Positions 52,589 through 62,088 are shown, counted from the stretch's first letter. The stretch: 64,000 nt of DNA from an uncultured Collinsella sp. (GCA_900546775.1 UREM01000004.1:1-64000); one strand, 5' to 3'. Notes: generated by a model not told the origin, from the letters alone. A program made the numbers and translations.

Positions 52589-53488
52589 TCACTCCGGATC
52601 GAACGACATGTCGCCCGAACCGACCTTAAAACGATACGTGGCAGACTTATCACCGTTGTCGAATTCAAGATTCAATATGGTCTCGCCATCGTAGCCAAGC
52701 GGAAGGAAATCGCTCTCGAAGTCACCGCTGCCCACGGTGAGGCTCGCCTTAAAGCCCGTAGAGTTCGGAACCGTTATCTCCACATCGCCCGAGTCCACGC
52801 TTACGTCCATCGACTTCGCGGGGGCCTGGTAGAGCTCGAACGCCACATCGCCCGAACCGACCTCGGCATCCAAGGTGTCGGTTACGGTGCCCGCAAACTC
52901 AACGTCTCCCGAGTCCAACGTCAATTCGAAGTCGTGACATGCAATGTCCGCGACCGTCAGTTCTCCCGACCCCACCCTCGCCGTAATGCCGACCAGGTTA
53001 TCCGCAACATCCCGCGGCAGCTCGATGGTGACCGAACGATCGATAGCGCGCTCGTCATCGCAGTCGAACTGGCTAATCGTGAGTGTAGAACCCTTGACCT
53101 CGGCCAGATTCTGAGTGGCAGCATCGTAGGTAGCTACCCCCTTTGCAACACGACCGCTCTCGATGACACGCACCTGCCCGCCGGAAACGCACTTGATCTC
53201 AACCTCACCCGATGTCACATCCAGGTCAAGGGACTGGAATGAGTCGGCATCAAACGTTTCGCTCGAAAGCTGCCGAGACTGAGCGGAATAGTTACCGCCA
53301 TCCAAAGAATCGTCCCCGTCAACCACATCGTCCATACCGGACAAACCGGATGCAATATCGCCGAGATCCCACGGGCCATCAAAATGAATCAAAGTCCGCG
53401 AAATACCAAAGACAAGTCCGATGATGAGCACGAACGCTCCGATGCCAACGCCCAAGCGTACCTTGGATTCATGCGAAAGCTTCATCAT
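52589..53488 (-). CDS. DUF4097 (adhesin-like) membrane-anchored protein
   Basis: The 299-residue protein has one N-terminal membrane helix (about 11-30) and an outer or cytosolic DUF4097 beta-helix made of repeats around DVTSGEVEIK, VGSGELTV, LDSGDVEFAG, VGSGDVAFE, VDSGDVEI and VGSGDFE. This repeat is typical of proteins paired with PspC, DUF1700 or XRE regulators, likely sensing or scaffolding at the membrane. Its start overlaps the end of the XRE regulator gene by ATGA, so the two are co-made. Confidence 0.88.
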   Translation of the reverse strand: MMKLSHESKVRLGVGIGAFVLIIGLVFGISRTLIHFDGPWDLGDIASGLSGMDDVVDGDDSLDGGNYSAQSRQLSSETFDADSFQSLDLDVTSGEVEIKCVSGGQVRVIESGRVAKGVATYDAATQNLAEVKGSTLTISQFDCDDERAIDRSVTIELPRDVADNLVGITARVGSGELTVADIACHDFELTLDSGDVEFAGTVTDTLDAEVGSGDVAFELYQAPAKSMDVSVDSGDVEITVPNSTGFKASLTVGSGDFESDFLPLGYDGETILNLEFDNGDKSATYRFKVGSGDMSFDPE

Positions 53489-54207
53489 TCATCACCCTCT
53501 TTGGCGATCGGGTCAGCGGTAGTCGCGGTAGCCACGCCAGCATCAACCGCAGCGGAAGCATCCTGCACCTGAGTCCTAGCCGTCACCGGTGCCGAACCAA
53601 CCTGAATATCCCCGCGCGCCCAATCACCATCGAGTGCACGCGCCACCCAGTGATAGATGGGAATCGTAAAGAAGATCAGCGCGGCAAAGGGGCCGGCACC
53701 AAACGGGAACATCAGCAAAAAGAACAGCAGCCAACACACAGCCCAATACGGGAACGACTGGAACGGGCCCTTCACCGGAGTCGAGCCAACCGCACCGCCA
53801 CTCGTCGCCTGCGCCGTAGCGGCATTGGCGGCCTGTGCACTCCAGCTTGCCGCTTGCGCCGCCTTGGCCGCAGCATCACTCGCCTGCGTTGCCGCCTCGG
53901 TAGCGCGTGCCGCCGCCTCGTGGGTACGGGCACGCTCCGCCGCCTCGGCCTCGCGCTGACGGGCGCGGTCCTCGTTCTCAAACTCGATATCGTCCTCAAT
54001 CTCATCGCTCGGATTGAGCAGCTCATCCAGACTCACACCATAGAGCTTGGCGAGCGAAATCAGGTTCTCGGTATCGGGCGAGCTCTCCGCGCGCTCCCAT
54101 TTACTGACCGCTTGGCGTGACAGTCCCAGCTTTCGCGCCAATCCTTCTTGGCTAAAGCCCTTGCTGCGGCGAAGGTCGGCGAGCCGCTGAGCAGTTTCTA
54201 CATTCAT
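53485..54207 (-). CDS. XRE-family regulator with C-terminal membrane helices
   Basis: The 240-residue protein begins with an HTH_3 domain (about 5-60: RLADLRRSKGFSQEGLARKLGLSRQAVSKWERAESSPD). An acidic stretch, then an Ala-rich coiled region (REAEAAERARTHEAAARATEAATQASDAAAKAAQ), and two to three membrane helices (about 160-210, AVCWLLFFLLMFPFG) follow. Membrane-tethered XRE regulators of this form usually control the adjacent operon. The start at 54205-54207 follows AGGAGG. A longer upstream frame lacks a binding site. Confidence 0.88.
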   Translation of the reverse strand: MNVETAQRLADLRRSKGFSQEGLARKLGLSRQAVSKWERAESSPDTENLISLAKLYGVSLDELLNPSDEIEDDIEFENEDRARQREAEAAERARTHEAAARATEAATQASDAAAKAAQAASWSAQAANAATAQATSGGAVGSTPVKGPFQSFPYWAVCWLLFFLLMFPFGAGPFAALIFFTIPIYHWVARALDGDWARGDIQVGSAPVTARTQVQDASAAVDAGVATATTADPIAKEGDE

Positions 54208-54398
54208 GGTTCCTCCTATGCGATGCCAGCCGTGCCGCCGGACCGTTTTTGTTCTTAAGGCGCCTTGCACAGTTAAAAATCTATCCGCCACCGCCAAAAT
54301 CATGCTACCTATTCTAGTGAGATTTTTGACAACCGGCGGTTGCGGGCACATATGAGCTGCGGAAATGTGTCCAAACAAAGCAATGACCCACAGCTCGG

Positions 54399-54428
54399 TT
54401 GTCCCCGTTGCGGCGTTAACGGTAGTAT
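54399..54428 (+). promoter_or_regulatory. Promoter for the SAM methyltransferase gene
   Basis: TTGTCC (54399-54404) and TAGTAT (54423-54428) are separated by 18 bases and lie about 45 bases before the chosen GTG start. Confidence 0.45.
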
Positions 54429-54474
54429 GGTCGTACTGTTTATTCCGCACCGCCATCGGAGGGAGTTCCGCGCC

Positions 54475-55347
54475 GTGAACCGCGATTTCGCATCATCGCT
54501 CATCCAGCTCAACAACACGTTCTATCGCGAACACTCCGCCTCCTTTTCCGATACGCGGCAGGCCCCGTGGCCCGGCTGGGTGCGCACCATGGACATCGCG
54601 CTCGGGCAGCTCGAAGTCGCCACGATCGAGCATCCCGTCCGCGTCTTCGATCTTGCCTGCGGCAATATGCGATTCGAGAACTTTGCCGCCGGCGGCGCAC
54701 TTGCCGCCAAGGGCGTCGATGGCGCAAACCCCTCGGCAGACGCCAGCTGCCCGTTTGAGTTCTATGGTGTTGACTCGTGTCAGGATTTGGCTATCGATGC
54801 GCACGGTCACGCCCTGCGCATTCCCAACCTGCACTTCCAGGAACTCGACGTGCTCGATGCCCTTATGAAGCTCAACCCCGCCGAGACACCCGACGTGCTT
54901 TTCGACGCCCCGCTCGCCGACATCTCGGTCTGCTTTGGATTTATGCACCACGTGCCGTCGTGCGAGTACCGCGTACGCGTGCTCGACGCTCTGGTGCGCC
55001 AGACGCGCCCAGGCGGCATCATCGCCATCAGCTTTTGGAAGTTTATGAACGACGAGCGCATGGCGCGCAAAGCCGTTCGCGCCGAGGCCCGCGCCGAGCT
55101 CACCCCGCCGTTTGAGGGTTACGATTCCGCGCAGTTTGAAGCCGGTGACCACCTCATTGGCTGGCAAAACGACCGCCACGCCTACCGCTATTGCCATCAC
55201 TTTGACGATCAGCAGATCACCGACCTGGTGCGCGGTGTCCGCACGTTCTACAAGAGCGGCGAGGTCCCCGTGCGCGAGCTTGAGCGTTTCCATGCCGACG
55301 GTCGCAGCGGCGAGCTCAACCGCTATGTGATTCTCAAGCGCCTGTAG
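54475..55347 (+). CDS. Class I SAM-dependent methyltransferase
   Basis: The 290-residue protein starts at GTG (54475-54477) after GGAGGGAG. It has a SAM-binding motif VRVFDLACGNMRFENF, an acidic residue after GVDSCQDLAIDA, and DISVCFGFMHHVPSCEYRVRVLDALVRQTRPGGIIAISFWKF (post-motif IV region). The substrate is unknown; small-molecule or tRNA methylation are both possible. The upstream cysteine-containing extension (CGNVSK..CPRCG) is probably not translated, as no binding site supports it. Confidence 0.85.
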   Translation: MNRDFASSLIQLNNTFYREHSASFSDTRQAPWPGWVRTMDIALGQLEVATIEHPVRVFDLACGNMRFENFAAGGALAAKGVDGANPSADASCPFEFYGVDSCQDLAIDAHGHALRIPNLHFQELDVLDALMKLNPAETPDVLFDAPLADISVCFGFMHHVPSCEYRVRVLDALVRQTRPGGIIAISFWKFMNDERMARKAVRAEARAELTPPFEGYDSAQFEAGDHLIGWQNDRHAYRYCHHFDDQQITDLVRGVRTFYKSGEVPVRELERFHADGRSGELNRYVILKRL

Positions 55348-55466
55348 GTATCGGCGACTCGCCGCCGAGCCGCACCGCATCTTTCGGGCAAACCATGCCC
55401 ACCCTTTTTCAACCCATTGACGGAACGCGCCTGCAATGTGTTCCATACGTATGACCAAGGAGCCTC

Positions 55467-56306
55467 ATGGGAGCCGTCCACGTTCGCACACCTAAGAACT
55501 TTGTGCTCGAGGAGCGCCTGGAGCGCTACGCCAATGCGATTGAGACGAACCCCGAGTCTTATGCCGGGAATTGGCGCGAAGCCTGCGCGCCAGCCGGCGG
55601 CGCACCCTTCACCCGCCTTCATCTGGATCTGGGCTGCGGCAAAGGCACCTATCTGGTTGAGCAAGCTCGCCGCGAGCCAAACACGCTCTTTATCGGCATG
55701 GACCAGGAGCCCATCTGCATCGCCTATGCCGCACAGAAAATCTGCGAGCAGGGGCTGTCCAACGCACTCGTCCTGCCCCGAGGTGCCGCATCGCTGCCGC
55801 AGCTATTTGCCGCAGGCGAGCTCGATGCCATCACCATCAACTTTCCCACGCCGCAGCCCAAGGCCAAGTACGCCAAAAAGCGACTCGTCCATGTCGACCA
55901 CCTAATGCTGTACCGTCCGCTCTTTTCAGCCGGTGCCACCGTCACACTGCGAACCGACAGTAAGCCATTGCGCGACTACGCCTTGGGGCAGTTTGCCGCG
56001 GCCGGCTACGATACACTTTGGGTAAGTGACGACGTTCGCCGCGACCATCCCGAGCATCCCGAGACCGAATACGAGCAGCGCACCCGCGATATGGGTGCCG
56101 TCGTCTATGGCATTTGCGCCACACCCGGCGCGCAGCCCACCGACGAACAGCTCACAGCGGGTCGCATGCAGGAGCAAAGTCTTGCCTGCTACCTGCCCGA
56201 TAACCTCGATGAGCTCACCTACGTGCCCCTCGGCATGGAAGAGGCCGTCGAGAACTTTAAAAACCGCGCCCGCAAGGGCAAGAAGCGCTTACCGCAGGAG
56301 TCCTAG
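55467..56306 (+). CDS. trmB: tRNA (guanine-N7)-methyltransferase
   Basis: The 279-residue protein has LHLDLGCGKGTYLVEQA (SAM motif), NTLFIGMDQEPICIAYAA, TINFPTPQPKAKYAKKRLVHVDHLMLY (the TrmB NFPxPxxKxRHxKRR-like active region, here with K-AKKR), and VTLRTDSKPLRDYAL. It methylates G46 of tRNA. GGAGCC precedes the ATG (55467-55469). The C-terminal ~45 residues are basic and extend beyond short TrmB forms. Confidence 0.93.
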   Translation: MGAVHVRTPKNFVLEERLERYANAIETNPESYAGNWREACAPAGGAPFTRLHLDLGCGKGTYLVEQARREPNTLFIGMDQEPICIAYAAQKICEQGLSNALVLPRGAASLPQLFAAGELDAITINFPTPQPKAKYAKKRLVHVDHLMLYRPLFSAGATVTLRTDSKPLRDYALGQFAAAGYDTLWVSDDVRRDHPEHPETEYEQRTRDMGAVVYGICATPGAQPTDEQLTAGRMQEQSLACYLPDNLDELTYVPLGMEEAVENFKNRARKGKKRLPQES

Positions 56307-56370
56307 GGGCTTCTGATGGTCGCGGCATCGGCAGACAAGCGCAAATAAGCGCCAGCGAACGATCCTCAGA

Positions 56371-56495
56371 CCTAAGTGAGTAGACTTTTTAGCAATAGCC
56401 AAGCACAACCCGCATAGCGAAAACTAAAACCGCAGGTAGAGCCCTTGCGTAAAAACCATGTGCTCGCGATATCGCAAAAAGTCTACTCACTTAGC
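56371..56495. repeat. 125-base nested palindrome (MITE- or RNA-like)
   Basis: Arms CTAAGTGAGTAGACTTTTT (56372-56390) and AAAAAGTCTACTCACTTAG (about 56476-56494) are perfectly complementary. Inside, AGCACA (56402-56407) pairs with TGTGCT (56459-56464). The centre contains an A-rich segment. No open frame. It lies between trmB and the Ski2-like helicase. It looks like a small mobile or REP element, or a structured RNA. Confidence 0.75.
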
Positions 56496-56614
56496 TGGCG
56501 ACTGCACCAAACGGCTGGCAGAACGCCCATTTCCTGCATTTTCTTGCCTGCGAACGCATCGATGCGACGCTACGCCATAATGGATGGCGGACAAACGCGA
56601 GAGAAAGTTACCAC

Positions 56615-59296
56615 ATGACGCAAAGCACGACAGATACCGCCGCCAGCACCGTCTCCGGCGCCGGCGCTGCCAGCTCATTCTCGGGCGGCACGGGAACCGA
56701 GGCAGAGTTCGGCTCGCTCGGCGCGCTCTCCCCCACCTGGTGGGAGCCCGAGGACGGCAGCGATCCCGAACCGTGGCTCACGCCCGATCAAGCCTTCGAG
56801 CGCTTCTTTGAATGGACGAGCGATCGCGGCATTGAGCTGTGGGATCACCAAGAAGAAGCCCTCATGGACCTGGCCGCCGGCGATCACGTCATTTTAGGCA
56901 CACCGACCGGATCGGGTAAATCGCTCGTCGCGCTGGGCATGCTCTTTATGGGCATGGCTCAGGGCAAGCGCTGCTATTACACGGCCCCCATCAAGGCCCT
57001 GGTCAGCGAGAAGTTTTTCGACCTTGTACAGGTGCTCGGCCGTGATAACGTTGGCATGATCACCGGCGACACGCATATCAACACCAAGGCGCCCGTCATC
57101 TGCTGCACGGCAGAGATCCTTGCCAACGACGCACTGCGCGAGGGCGAAGATGCCGATGTTGGCTGCGTCGCCATGGACGAGTTCCACTACTTTGCCGACC
57201 CCGACCGCGGCTGGGCCTGGCAGGTACCGCTGCTCACCCTGCCTCACACGCAGTTTATGCTCATGAGCGCCACGCTCGGCGATGTCACTGCCATCGCCGC
57301 CTCACTCGAGGAGCACACCGGCGCTACCTGCGACTTGGTCGTCGATGCCCCGCGTCCTGTTCCGCTGAGCTACGACTATGTGACGACCTCCCTCGAGGGC
57401 ACGGTCGAGCTCGCCATGCGCCGAGGCGAGGCCCCGCTCTATATCGTGCACTTTAGCCAGGATGCTGCCCTTGCGACGGCACAGTCGCTCGCCAATTTTG
57501 GCATCGCCAGCAAGGAGCAGCGCGAGGCCATCAAAGAAGCGGCAAAGGGAACGAGCTTTTCCACGGCCTTTGGTAAGATTCTCAAACGCCTGCTTGGATG
57601 CGGCGTCGGCGTGCACCATGCTGGCATGTTGCCGCGCTATCGCCTGCTGGTCGAGCGCTTGGCGCAGCAGGGTCTGTTGCCCGTCATCTGCGGCACCGAT
57701 ACGCTCGGCGTCGGCATCAACGTACCCATCCACACCGTGGTGCTCACCGCGCTCACCAAGTTCGATGGCTACAAGATGCGTCGCCTACGCGCCCGCGAGT
57801 TCCACCAGATTGCCGGCCGCGCCGGCCGCTCGGGCTTCGATACCGAGGGCATGGTGATTGCCGAAGCACCCGAGCACGAGATCGAGAATGCCAAGCTTAT
57901 GGCCAAGGCGGGCGACGACCCCAAAAAGCTCCGTAAGATTAAAAAGAAAAAGGCTCCCGAGGGCTTTGTCTCCTGGAACAAGCAAACCTTTGAACGCCTG
58001 ATCGAGACGCAGCCCGAGACGCTCAAGCCGCGCCTGCGCATCACGCACTCTATGGTAATTAGCGTGGTCGAGCAGGGCGGTAACGCCCGCGCCCGCGTGC
58101 ACGACCTTATCGAGACAAGCCTGCAAACGCCCGAGGAAAAGGCGAAGCTCGAGGTTCGTGCCGACGAGATCTTCGCCACGCTCATCGATTCCGGCGTCGT
58201 CGTGCGCACCGAGGTGCCGCCCGCGCCCGACGCCCCGACCGACGCCGCATCAGACATCGACTATGCGCTGACGGTCGATCTGCCCGAGGACTTCGCGCTC
58301 GACCAGCCGCTCTCGCCGTTTTTGCTTGCCGCGCTGGAGCTGCTCGACCCCGAGAGCGAGACCTACACCATGGACCTCATCAGCATGGTCGAGGCCACAC
58401 TCGAGGACCCCAAACAGGTGCTCCGCGCACAAGAGCGTGCCGCGCGCGATCGCGCCATGGCCGAAATGAAGGCCGACGGTGTCGATTACGAAGAGCGTCT
58501 GGAGCGCATTCAAGACGTCACGTACGAAAAGCCGCTCGAGGATTTACTCGACGCCGCTTTTGACAAGTACTGCCAGGAAGTACCCTGGGCAAACGACTAC
58601 CAGCTCTCTCCCAAGAGCGTCCTGCGCGATATGCTGGAAAGCGCGAGCGATTTTAAGGGCTACATTCAAAAGCTCGGCATCGCCCGCTCCGAGGGCATTT
58701 TGCTGCGCTACCTGGCAGAGGCTTACCGTTCGCTCGACCGCACCGTACCCATCGAGAAGCGCGACGAGCGCCTGCGCGACATTATCTCGTGGCTGGGCTT
58801 TGTGGTGCGCTCGGTCGACTCGAGCTTGGTAGACGAGTGGGAAAACGCTGGCAACCCGGCAGCCCTCGACGCCACGCCGCCGCAGGGCATCGACGAGGTC
58901 GTGGCGGACCGCCGCGGCTGCACGCTGTTGGTGCGCAACGCGCTCTTCCGCCGCGTGACCCTTGCCGCCCGCGAGCACGTTCGCGACCTGGGCGAGCTCG
59001 ACGACGACTGGGGCATGAGCGAGATCCGCTGGCAAAAAGCACTCGACGCTTACCACGAGCAGCACGAGGAGATTCTCACCGACGGCGACGCGCGCTCCTC
59101 TGCTATGTTCTCGATCGACGAGTCCGACGAGAAGGCGCTCCACGTGTGGCACGTGCACCAGATTTTTGCCGACGAGGACGGCGACCACGACTTTGGCATC
59201 ATGGGCGATGTCGATCTGGACGCCACGCAAGACGGTGGCGAGGTCATCTTCAAGAACTACCGCGTCGGTTTTATCGAGGATTTGCTCGAGGATTAG
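56615..59296 (+). CDS. Ski2-like DEAD/DEAH helicase (HelY/DUF3516 type)
   Basis: The 893-residue protein has an ATPase start WDHQEEALMDLAAGDHVILGTPTGSGKSLVALGMLF (motif I), YTAPIKALVSEKFFDL (Ia), VAMDEFHYFADPDRGWAWQ (II, DEFH), MSATLGD (III), GTDTLGVGINVPI (V) and FHQIAGRAGRSGFDTEG (VI). Its second half is the DUF3516 region. These are actinobacterial relatives of Mtr4/Ski2 RNA helicases, probably acting in RNA processing or decay. The start follows AAAG with weak spacing (ATG 56615-56617). A strong terminator follows. Confidence 0.93.
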   Translation: MTQSTTDTAASTVSGAGAASSFSGGTGTEAEFGSLGALSPTWWEPEDGSDPEPWLTPDQAFERFFEWTSDRGIELWDHQEEALMDLAAGDHVILGTPTGSGKSLVALGMLFMGMAQGKRCYYTAPIKALVSEKFFDLVQVLGRDNVGMITGDTHINTKAPVICCTAEILANDALREGEDADVGCVAMDEFHYFADPDRGWAWQVPLLTLPHTQFMLMSATLGDVTAIAASLEEHTGATCDLVVDAPRPVPLSYDYVTTSLEGTVELAMRRGEAPLYIVHFSQDAALATAQSLANFGIASKEQREAIKEAAKGTSFSTAFGKILKRLLGCGVGVHHAGMLPRYRLLVERLAQQGLLPVICGTDTLGVGINVPIHTVVLTALTKFDGYKMRRLRAREFHQIAGRAGRSGFDTEGMVIAEAPEHEIENAKLMAKAGDDPKKLRKIKKKKAPEGFVSWNKQTFERLIETQPETLKPRLRITHSMVISVVEQGGNARARVHDLIETSLQTPEEKAKLEVRADEIFATLIDSGVVVRTEVPPAPDAPTDAASDIDYALTVDLPEDFALDQPLSPFLLAALELLDPESETYTMDLISMVEATLEDPKQVLRAQERAARDRAMAEMKADGVDYEERLERIQDVTYEKPLEDLLDAAFDKYCQEVPWANDYQLSPKSVLRDMLESASDFKGYIQKLGIARSEGILLRYLAEAYRSLDRTVPIEKRDERLRDIISWLGFVVRSVDSSLVDEWENAGNPAALDATPPQGIDEVVADRRGCTLLVRNALFRRVTLAAREHVRDLGELDDDWGMSEIRWQKALDAYHEQHEEILTDGDARSSAMFSIDESDEKALHVWHVHQIFADEDGDHDFGIMGDVDLDATQDGGEVIFKNYRVGFIEDLLED

Positions 59297-59318
59297 CCAA
59301 GCATATTGGGACGAAACG

Positions 59319-59359
59319 AAGCGGGGCTGTTGGCAACATCGCCAGCAGCCCCGCTTTTT
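59319..59359 (+). terminator. Terminator of the Ski2-like helicase gene
   Basis: AGCGGGGCTGTTGGC and GCCAGCAGCCCCGCT form a long stem followed by TTTTTC, 25 bases after the stop and just before the convergent DUF2130 gene. Confidence 0.9.
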
Positions 59360-59375
59360 CACTATCCGCTATGCC

Positions 59376-61133
59376 TTACTCGGCATCCTCGACCTCATAC
59401 GAATCCGCCTCGGCTGGCTCCTCGTTTGTCTCTGGCGCAGCCTCGCGCGCCTCGTCAAACGCTGCCTTCATGGTCTTGTTGCCCCATGTGAGCTTGCGAA
59501 TGGTAAGCTCATCGGCCTTGTTGTGGGCCAAGCGTAGGTTCTCGGTGCTGCGGCGCAAGTCGTCCTTGGTCTTCTCGAGCTGCTTAATGGCGGCATCGAT
59601 CTCCTTGATTGCCGACTCGAATTGCTTGCTCGCCAGGTTGTAGTTGCGCGAGAAGCCATCCTTGAACTTCTCCATCTTGGCTTCGAAGTTCGTGACATCG
59701 ATATTCTGCTGTTTGTACTCCGCCAGTTCCTGCTTATAGCGAAGCGAACCCATAGCGGCGTTGCGAAGGAGCGTAATCATGGGGATGAAGAACTGCGGGC
59801 GGATCACGTACATCTTCTCATAGCGGTAACTCACGTCGACGATGCCCGCGTTATAGAGCTCGCTCTCGGGCTCCAGCAGGGTGCAGAGCACCGCATACTC
59901 GCAGCCTTTCTGGCGACGATCGTGATCGAGCTTCTTAAAGAAGTCCTCGTTTTTATGCTTGGTCGCGGTCTCGTCGTTCTCGTTTTTCATCTCGAACATA
60001 ATCGAAATGACCTCATTGCCGCTTGCGTCGCACTCGCGGAAGATAAAGTCGCCCTTGGTGCCCTCGGACGCATCGTTATCCTTCTCGAAGTACGCGTTGG
60101 GAAACGCCGTCATGCGCAGACGGTTAAACTCGGTCTCGCAGTGCTGCTCGAGCGACTCGCCCACCATCTTGGTAGACAGGCGGACCTTCATGTCCTTAAG
60201 ACGCTCGATTTCTTCATCCTTGTAGCGAATCAACTCGTCGCTCACGCGCTTGGCCTGCGCAAGCGCAAGCTCGTGGGCTGCCTTGGCCTGTTCCTCACGC
60301 GAATCGCGCACCGCCAGCTCACTCGTGAGCTTTGCGCGGGCCTCATCACGCTCACGCTCCGCCGCGGCGACCGCCTCTGACAGGTTCATTTTGGCCGTCA
60401 GCTCCTGTTCGCGCAGCTGCGCACGCAGACCCTCGGCCTCTTGCTCGGACTGAGCCTTTGCAGCGGAAAACTTCTCTTGTACCTTCGCACGGTAGTCAGC
60501 AAGCGCGCGCTCGGCCTCGCTGCGAGTGGCATCGAGCTCGCGCTGCGACTCAGCCGCCGCGGCGGCAAGCGCCATCTCCTGGGCCTTGTCCGCCGCGGCA
60601 AGCCTGGCCTGCAGCTCGGCAATCTGGGCATCTCGTGCAGCTAAATCATTTTGAGCGGCGTTGCGCATCGCCGATTCGGCAAGCTTGGCTTCGTCATCTT
60701 TGCGTCCCAGCTGCGCACGCAAATTGTCGATCTCGCGCTGAAGCTCGGCATTCTCCTTTTGAGCGTCGGCACGGGCCTCAACCGCCGCGCGCTGGCTTGC
60801 GCTCTCGCGCTCTGCGGCAGCGCCCTCGAGCTTGGCGCGCAGCTCGGAAAGCTCGGCATCGCGCTTGGCAACCTCTTGTGCCAGCTGTTGAGCTGCAGCG
60901 TTCTTCTGCTCGACAAGTTGAGCGTTGCGCTGAGACTCTGCCTTTTGCAAGGCAGCCGTCGAGCGCGAGCGCTCAAGCTCCAGTGCCTGCTCGCCCTCGC
61001 GCTGGACTGCCTTCACGCGCTCATCCAGGTCGCGCGAAAACTCGGCATTGCGCACTTGTTTGACGATCTCCGCATAGCCGGACGCATCGACCTTAAAAAC
61101 TTCGCCGCAATGCGGGCACTTGATCTCGTTCAT
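59376..61133 (-). CDS. DUF2130 coiled-coil protein
   Basis: The 585-residue protein begins with a small zinc-knuckle-like motif (CPHCGEVFKV). A very long Ala/Glu/Arg-rich coiled coil follows (about 25-320), then the conserved DUF2130 domain (about 320-500) with MKVRLSTKMVGESLEQHCETEFNRLRM, KGDFIFRECDASGNEVISIMFEMKNENDET, and FKKLDHDRRQKGCEYAVLCTLLE. The pattern of Glu/Asp, ExK and His residues resembles a restriction-endonuclease-like fold. Function is unknown. An acidic tail ends the protein. Confidence 0.92.
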   Translation of the reverse strand: MNEIKCPHCGEVFKVDASGYAEIVKQVRNAEFSRDLDERVKAVQREGEQALELERSRSTAALQKAESQRNAQLVEQKNAAAQQLAQEVAKRDAELSELRAKLEGAAAERESASQRAAVEARADAQKENAELQREIDNLRAQLGRKDDEAKLAESAMRNAAQNDLAARDAQIAELQARLAAADKAQEMALAAAAAESQRELDATRSEAERALADYRAKVQEKFSAAKAQSEQEAEGLRAQLREQELTAKMNLSEAVAAAERERDEARAKLTSELAVRDSREEQAKAAHELALAQAKRVSDELIRYKDEEIERLKDMKVRLSTKMVGESLEQHCETEFNRLRMTAFPNAYFEKDNDASEGTKGDFIFRECDASGNEVISIMFEMKNENDETATKHKNEDFFKKLDHDRRQKGCEYAVLCTLLEPESELYNAGIVDVSYRYEKMYVIRPQFFIPMITLLRNAAMGSLRYKQELAEYKQQNIDVTNFEAKMEKFKDGFSRNYNLASKQFESAIKEIDAAIKQLEKTKDDLRRSTENLRLAHNKADELTIRKLTWGNKTMKAAFDEAREAAPETNEEPAEADSYEVEDAE

Positions 61134-61233
61134 GGCAGCTCCTCGATGGACGCAAATTTCAACCGCCTACACTCTACCGCGCCGCACGGACAAAAAAAGA
61201 CGCCGCCGCCATAATGGCAACGGCGCCAGAACC

Positions 61234-61262
61234 ACCACAAAGGCGACTGTCCCCTTTGTGGT
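61234..61262 (-). terminator. Terminator of the ChbG-like gene
   Basis: ACCACAAAGG pairs with CCTTTGTGGT in the gap before the DUF2130 start, right after the deacetylase stop. The T tract is short. Confidence 0.6.
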
Positions 61263-61273
61263 GACTTGGGTCC

Positions 61274-62038
61274 TTACAGGTCGCGGTAGTCGATCAGGCG
61301 AAGATCAGGTTGAGACTCAAGCCAAGTGCGAAGCTCGGGGTCGATCAGCGCATCGACTTCCTTGGTGCGGTCGGTCGTGAGCGAGCTGTTCTCCAGGATA
61401 AAACGATCGAGATAACCCGGATGGCACACAAAGACGACCGTCTCGCCGTCCACCATCTCGCGAACCGTCTGCATGATTGCCTCTTTGGGCTCGTAGCCCG
61501 GCTCCATCGAGCGCATCACCATGCGCAGATCAGTATCTCCGCAATGCACCACAGCCGCGGGGTCGAAGCTCGCCTTTTGCTCCTTAAGGCCCAGCTCCTG
61601 AGCAACCGCCGAGATCGCTCGGTTAAGGTTTTTGCTCATGACGGCATGGGCCTCAAAGTAATCGGGCTCGCGGCCCACGATCTCGACAAAGCGGTCATGC
61701 TGCGCGCGGATCTCGATGCAGGCCTCGTCGAAGTCTATCAACTCCTCGCCGCGCTTAAAATGCTCGCGGAAGGTACGGCTGCTATGGAACTCGCCGTTCT
61801 CGTTGAGCATGCTCGGAATGAGCGCCGGGTCGGCACACGGCTTGCCCAGGCACACGTTGGTATGCTGACCCACCGCAATGCCGACATCCGCCACGAGCGA
61901 CCAGCCACGCTCGGCCTCGGGCATATTGGGCATAAGTCCCGCCGAGCGCACCAGGCCCTCATTGATACTGCGGGCAATCCCCAGGTTAACGGCATACGAA
62001 TAACCGATATCGTCGGCACGAATGAGCAATTGCTTCAT
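61274..62038 (-). CDS. ChbG/HpnK (YdjC) family deacetylase
   Basis: The 254-residue protein has the YdjC-family layout: LLIRADDIGYSYAVNLGIARSIN (the metal-binding Asp-Asp), VGQHTNVCLGKP (a metal His), RDEHFEAHAVMS-like (here YFEAHAVMSKNLNRA, second His), and VVFVCHPGYLD (third His). It removes acetyl groups from chitobiose-like or diacetyl sugars. It lies just downstream of a PTS IIBC gene, which suggests processing of an imported amino-sugar or disaccharide. The start at 62036-62038 follows GGGGGTCAAT. Confidence 0.9.
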   Translation of the reverse strand: MKQLLIRADDIGYSYAVNLGIARSINEGLVRSAGLMPNMPEAERGWSLVADVGIAVGQHTNVCLGKPCADPALIPSMLNENGEFHSSRTFREHFKRGEELIDFDEACIEIRAQHDRFVEIVGREPDYFEAHAVMSKNLNRAISAVAQELGLKEQKASFDPAAVVHCGDTDLRMVMRSMEPGYEPKEAIMQTVREMVDGETVVFVCHPGYLDRFILENSSLTTDRTKEVDALIDPELRTWLESQPDLRLIDYRDL

Positions 62039-62059
62039 ATTGACCCCCATCTACGGAAA

Positions 62060-62088
62060 GGGACACTTGAAGCGCAGCCAAGTGCCCC
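62060..62088 (-). terminator. Hairpin between the PTS gene and the deacetylase
   Basis: GGGACACTTG and CAAGTGCCCC pair (9 of 10) in the 77-base gap. It could be a terminator or an internal stem between coupled genes. Confidence 0.45.
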
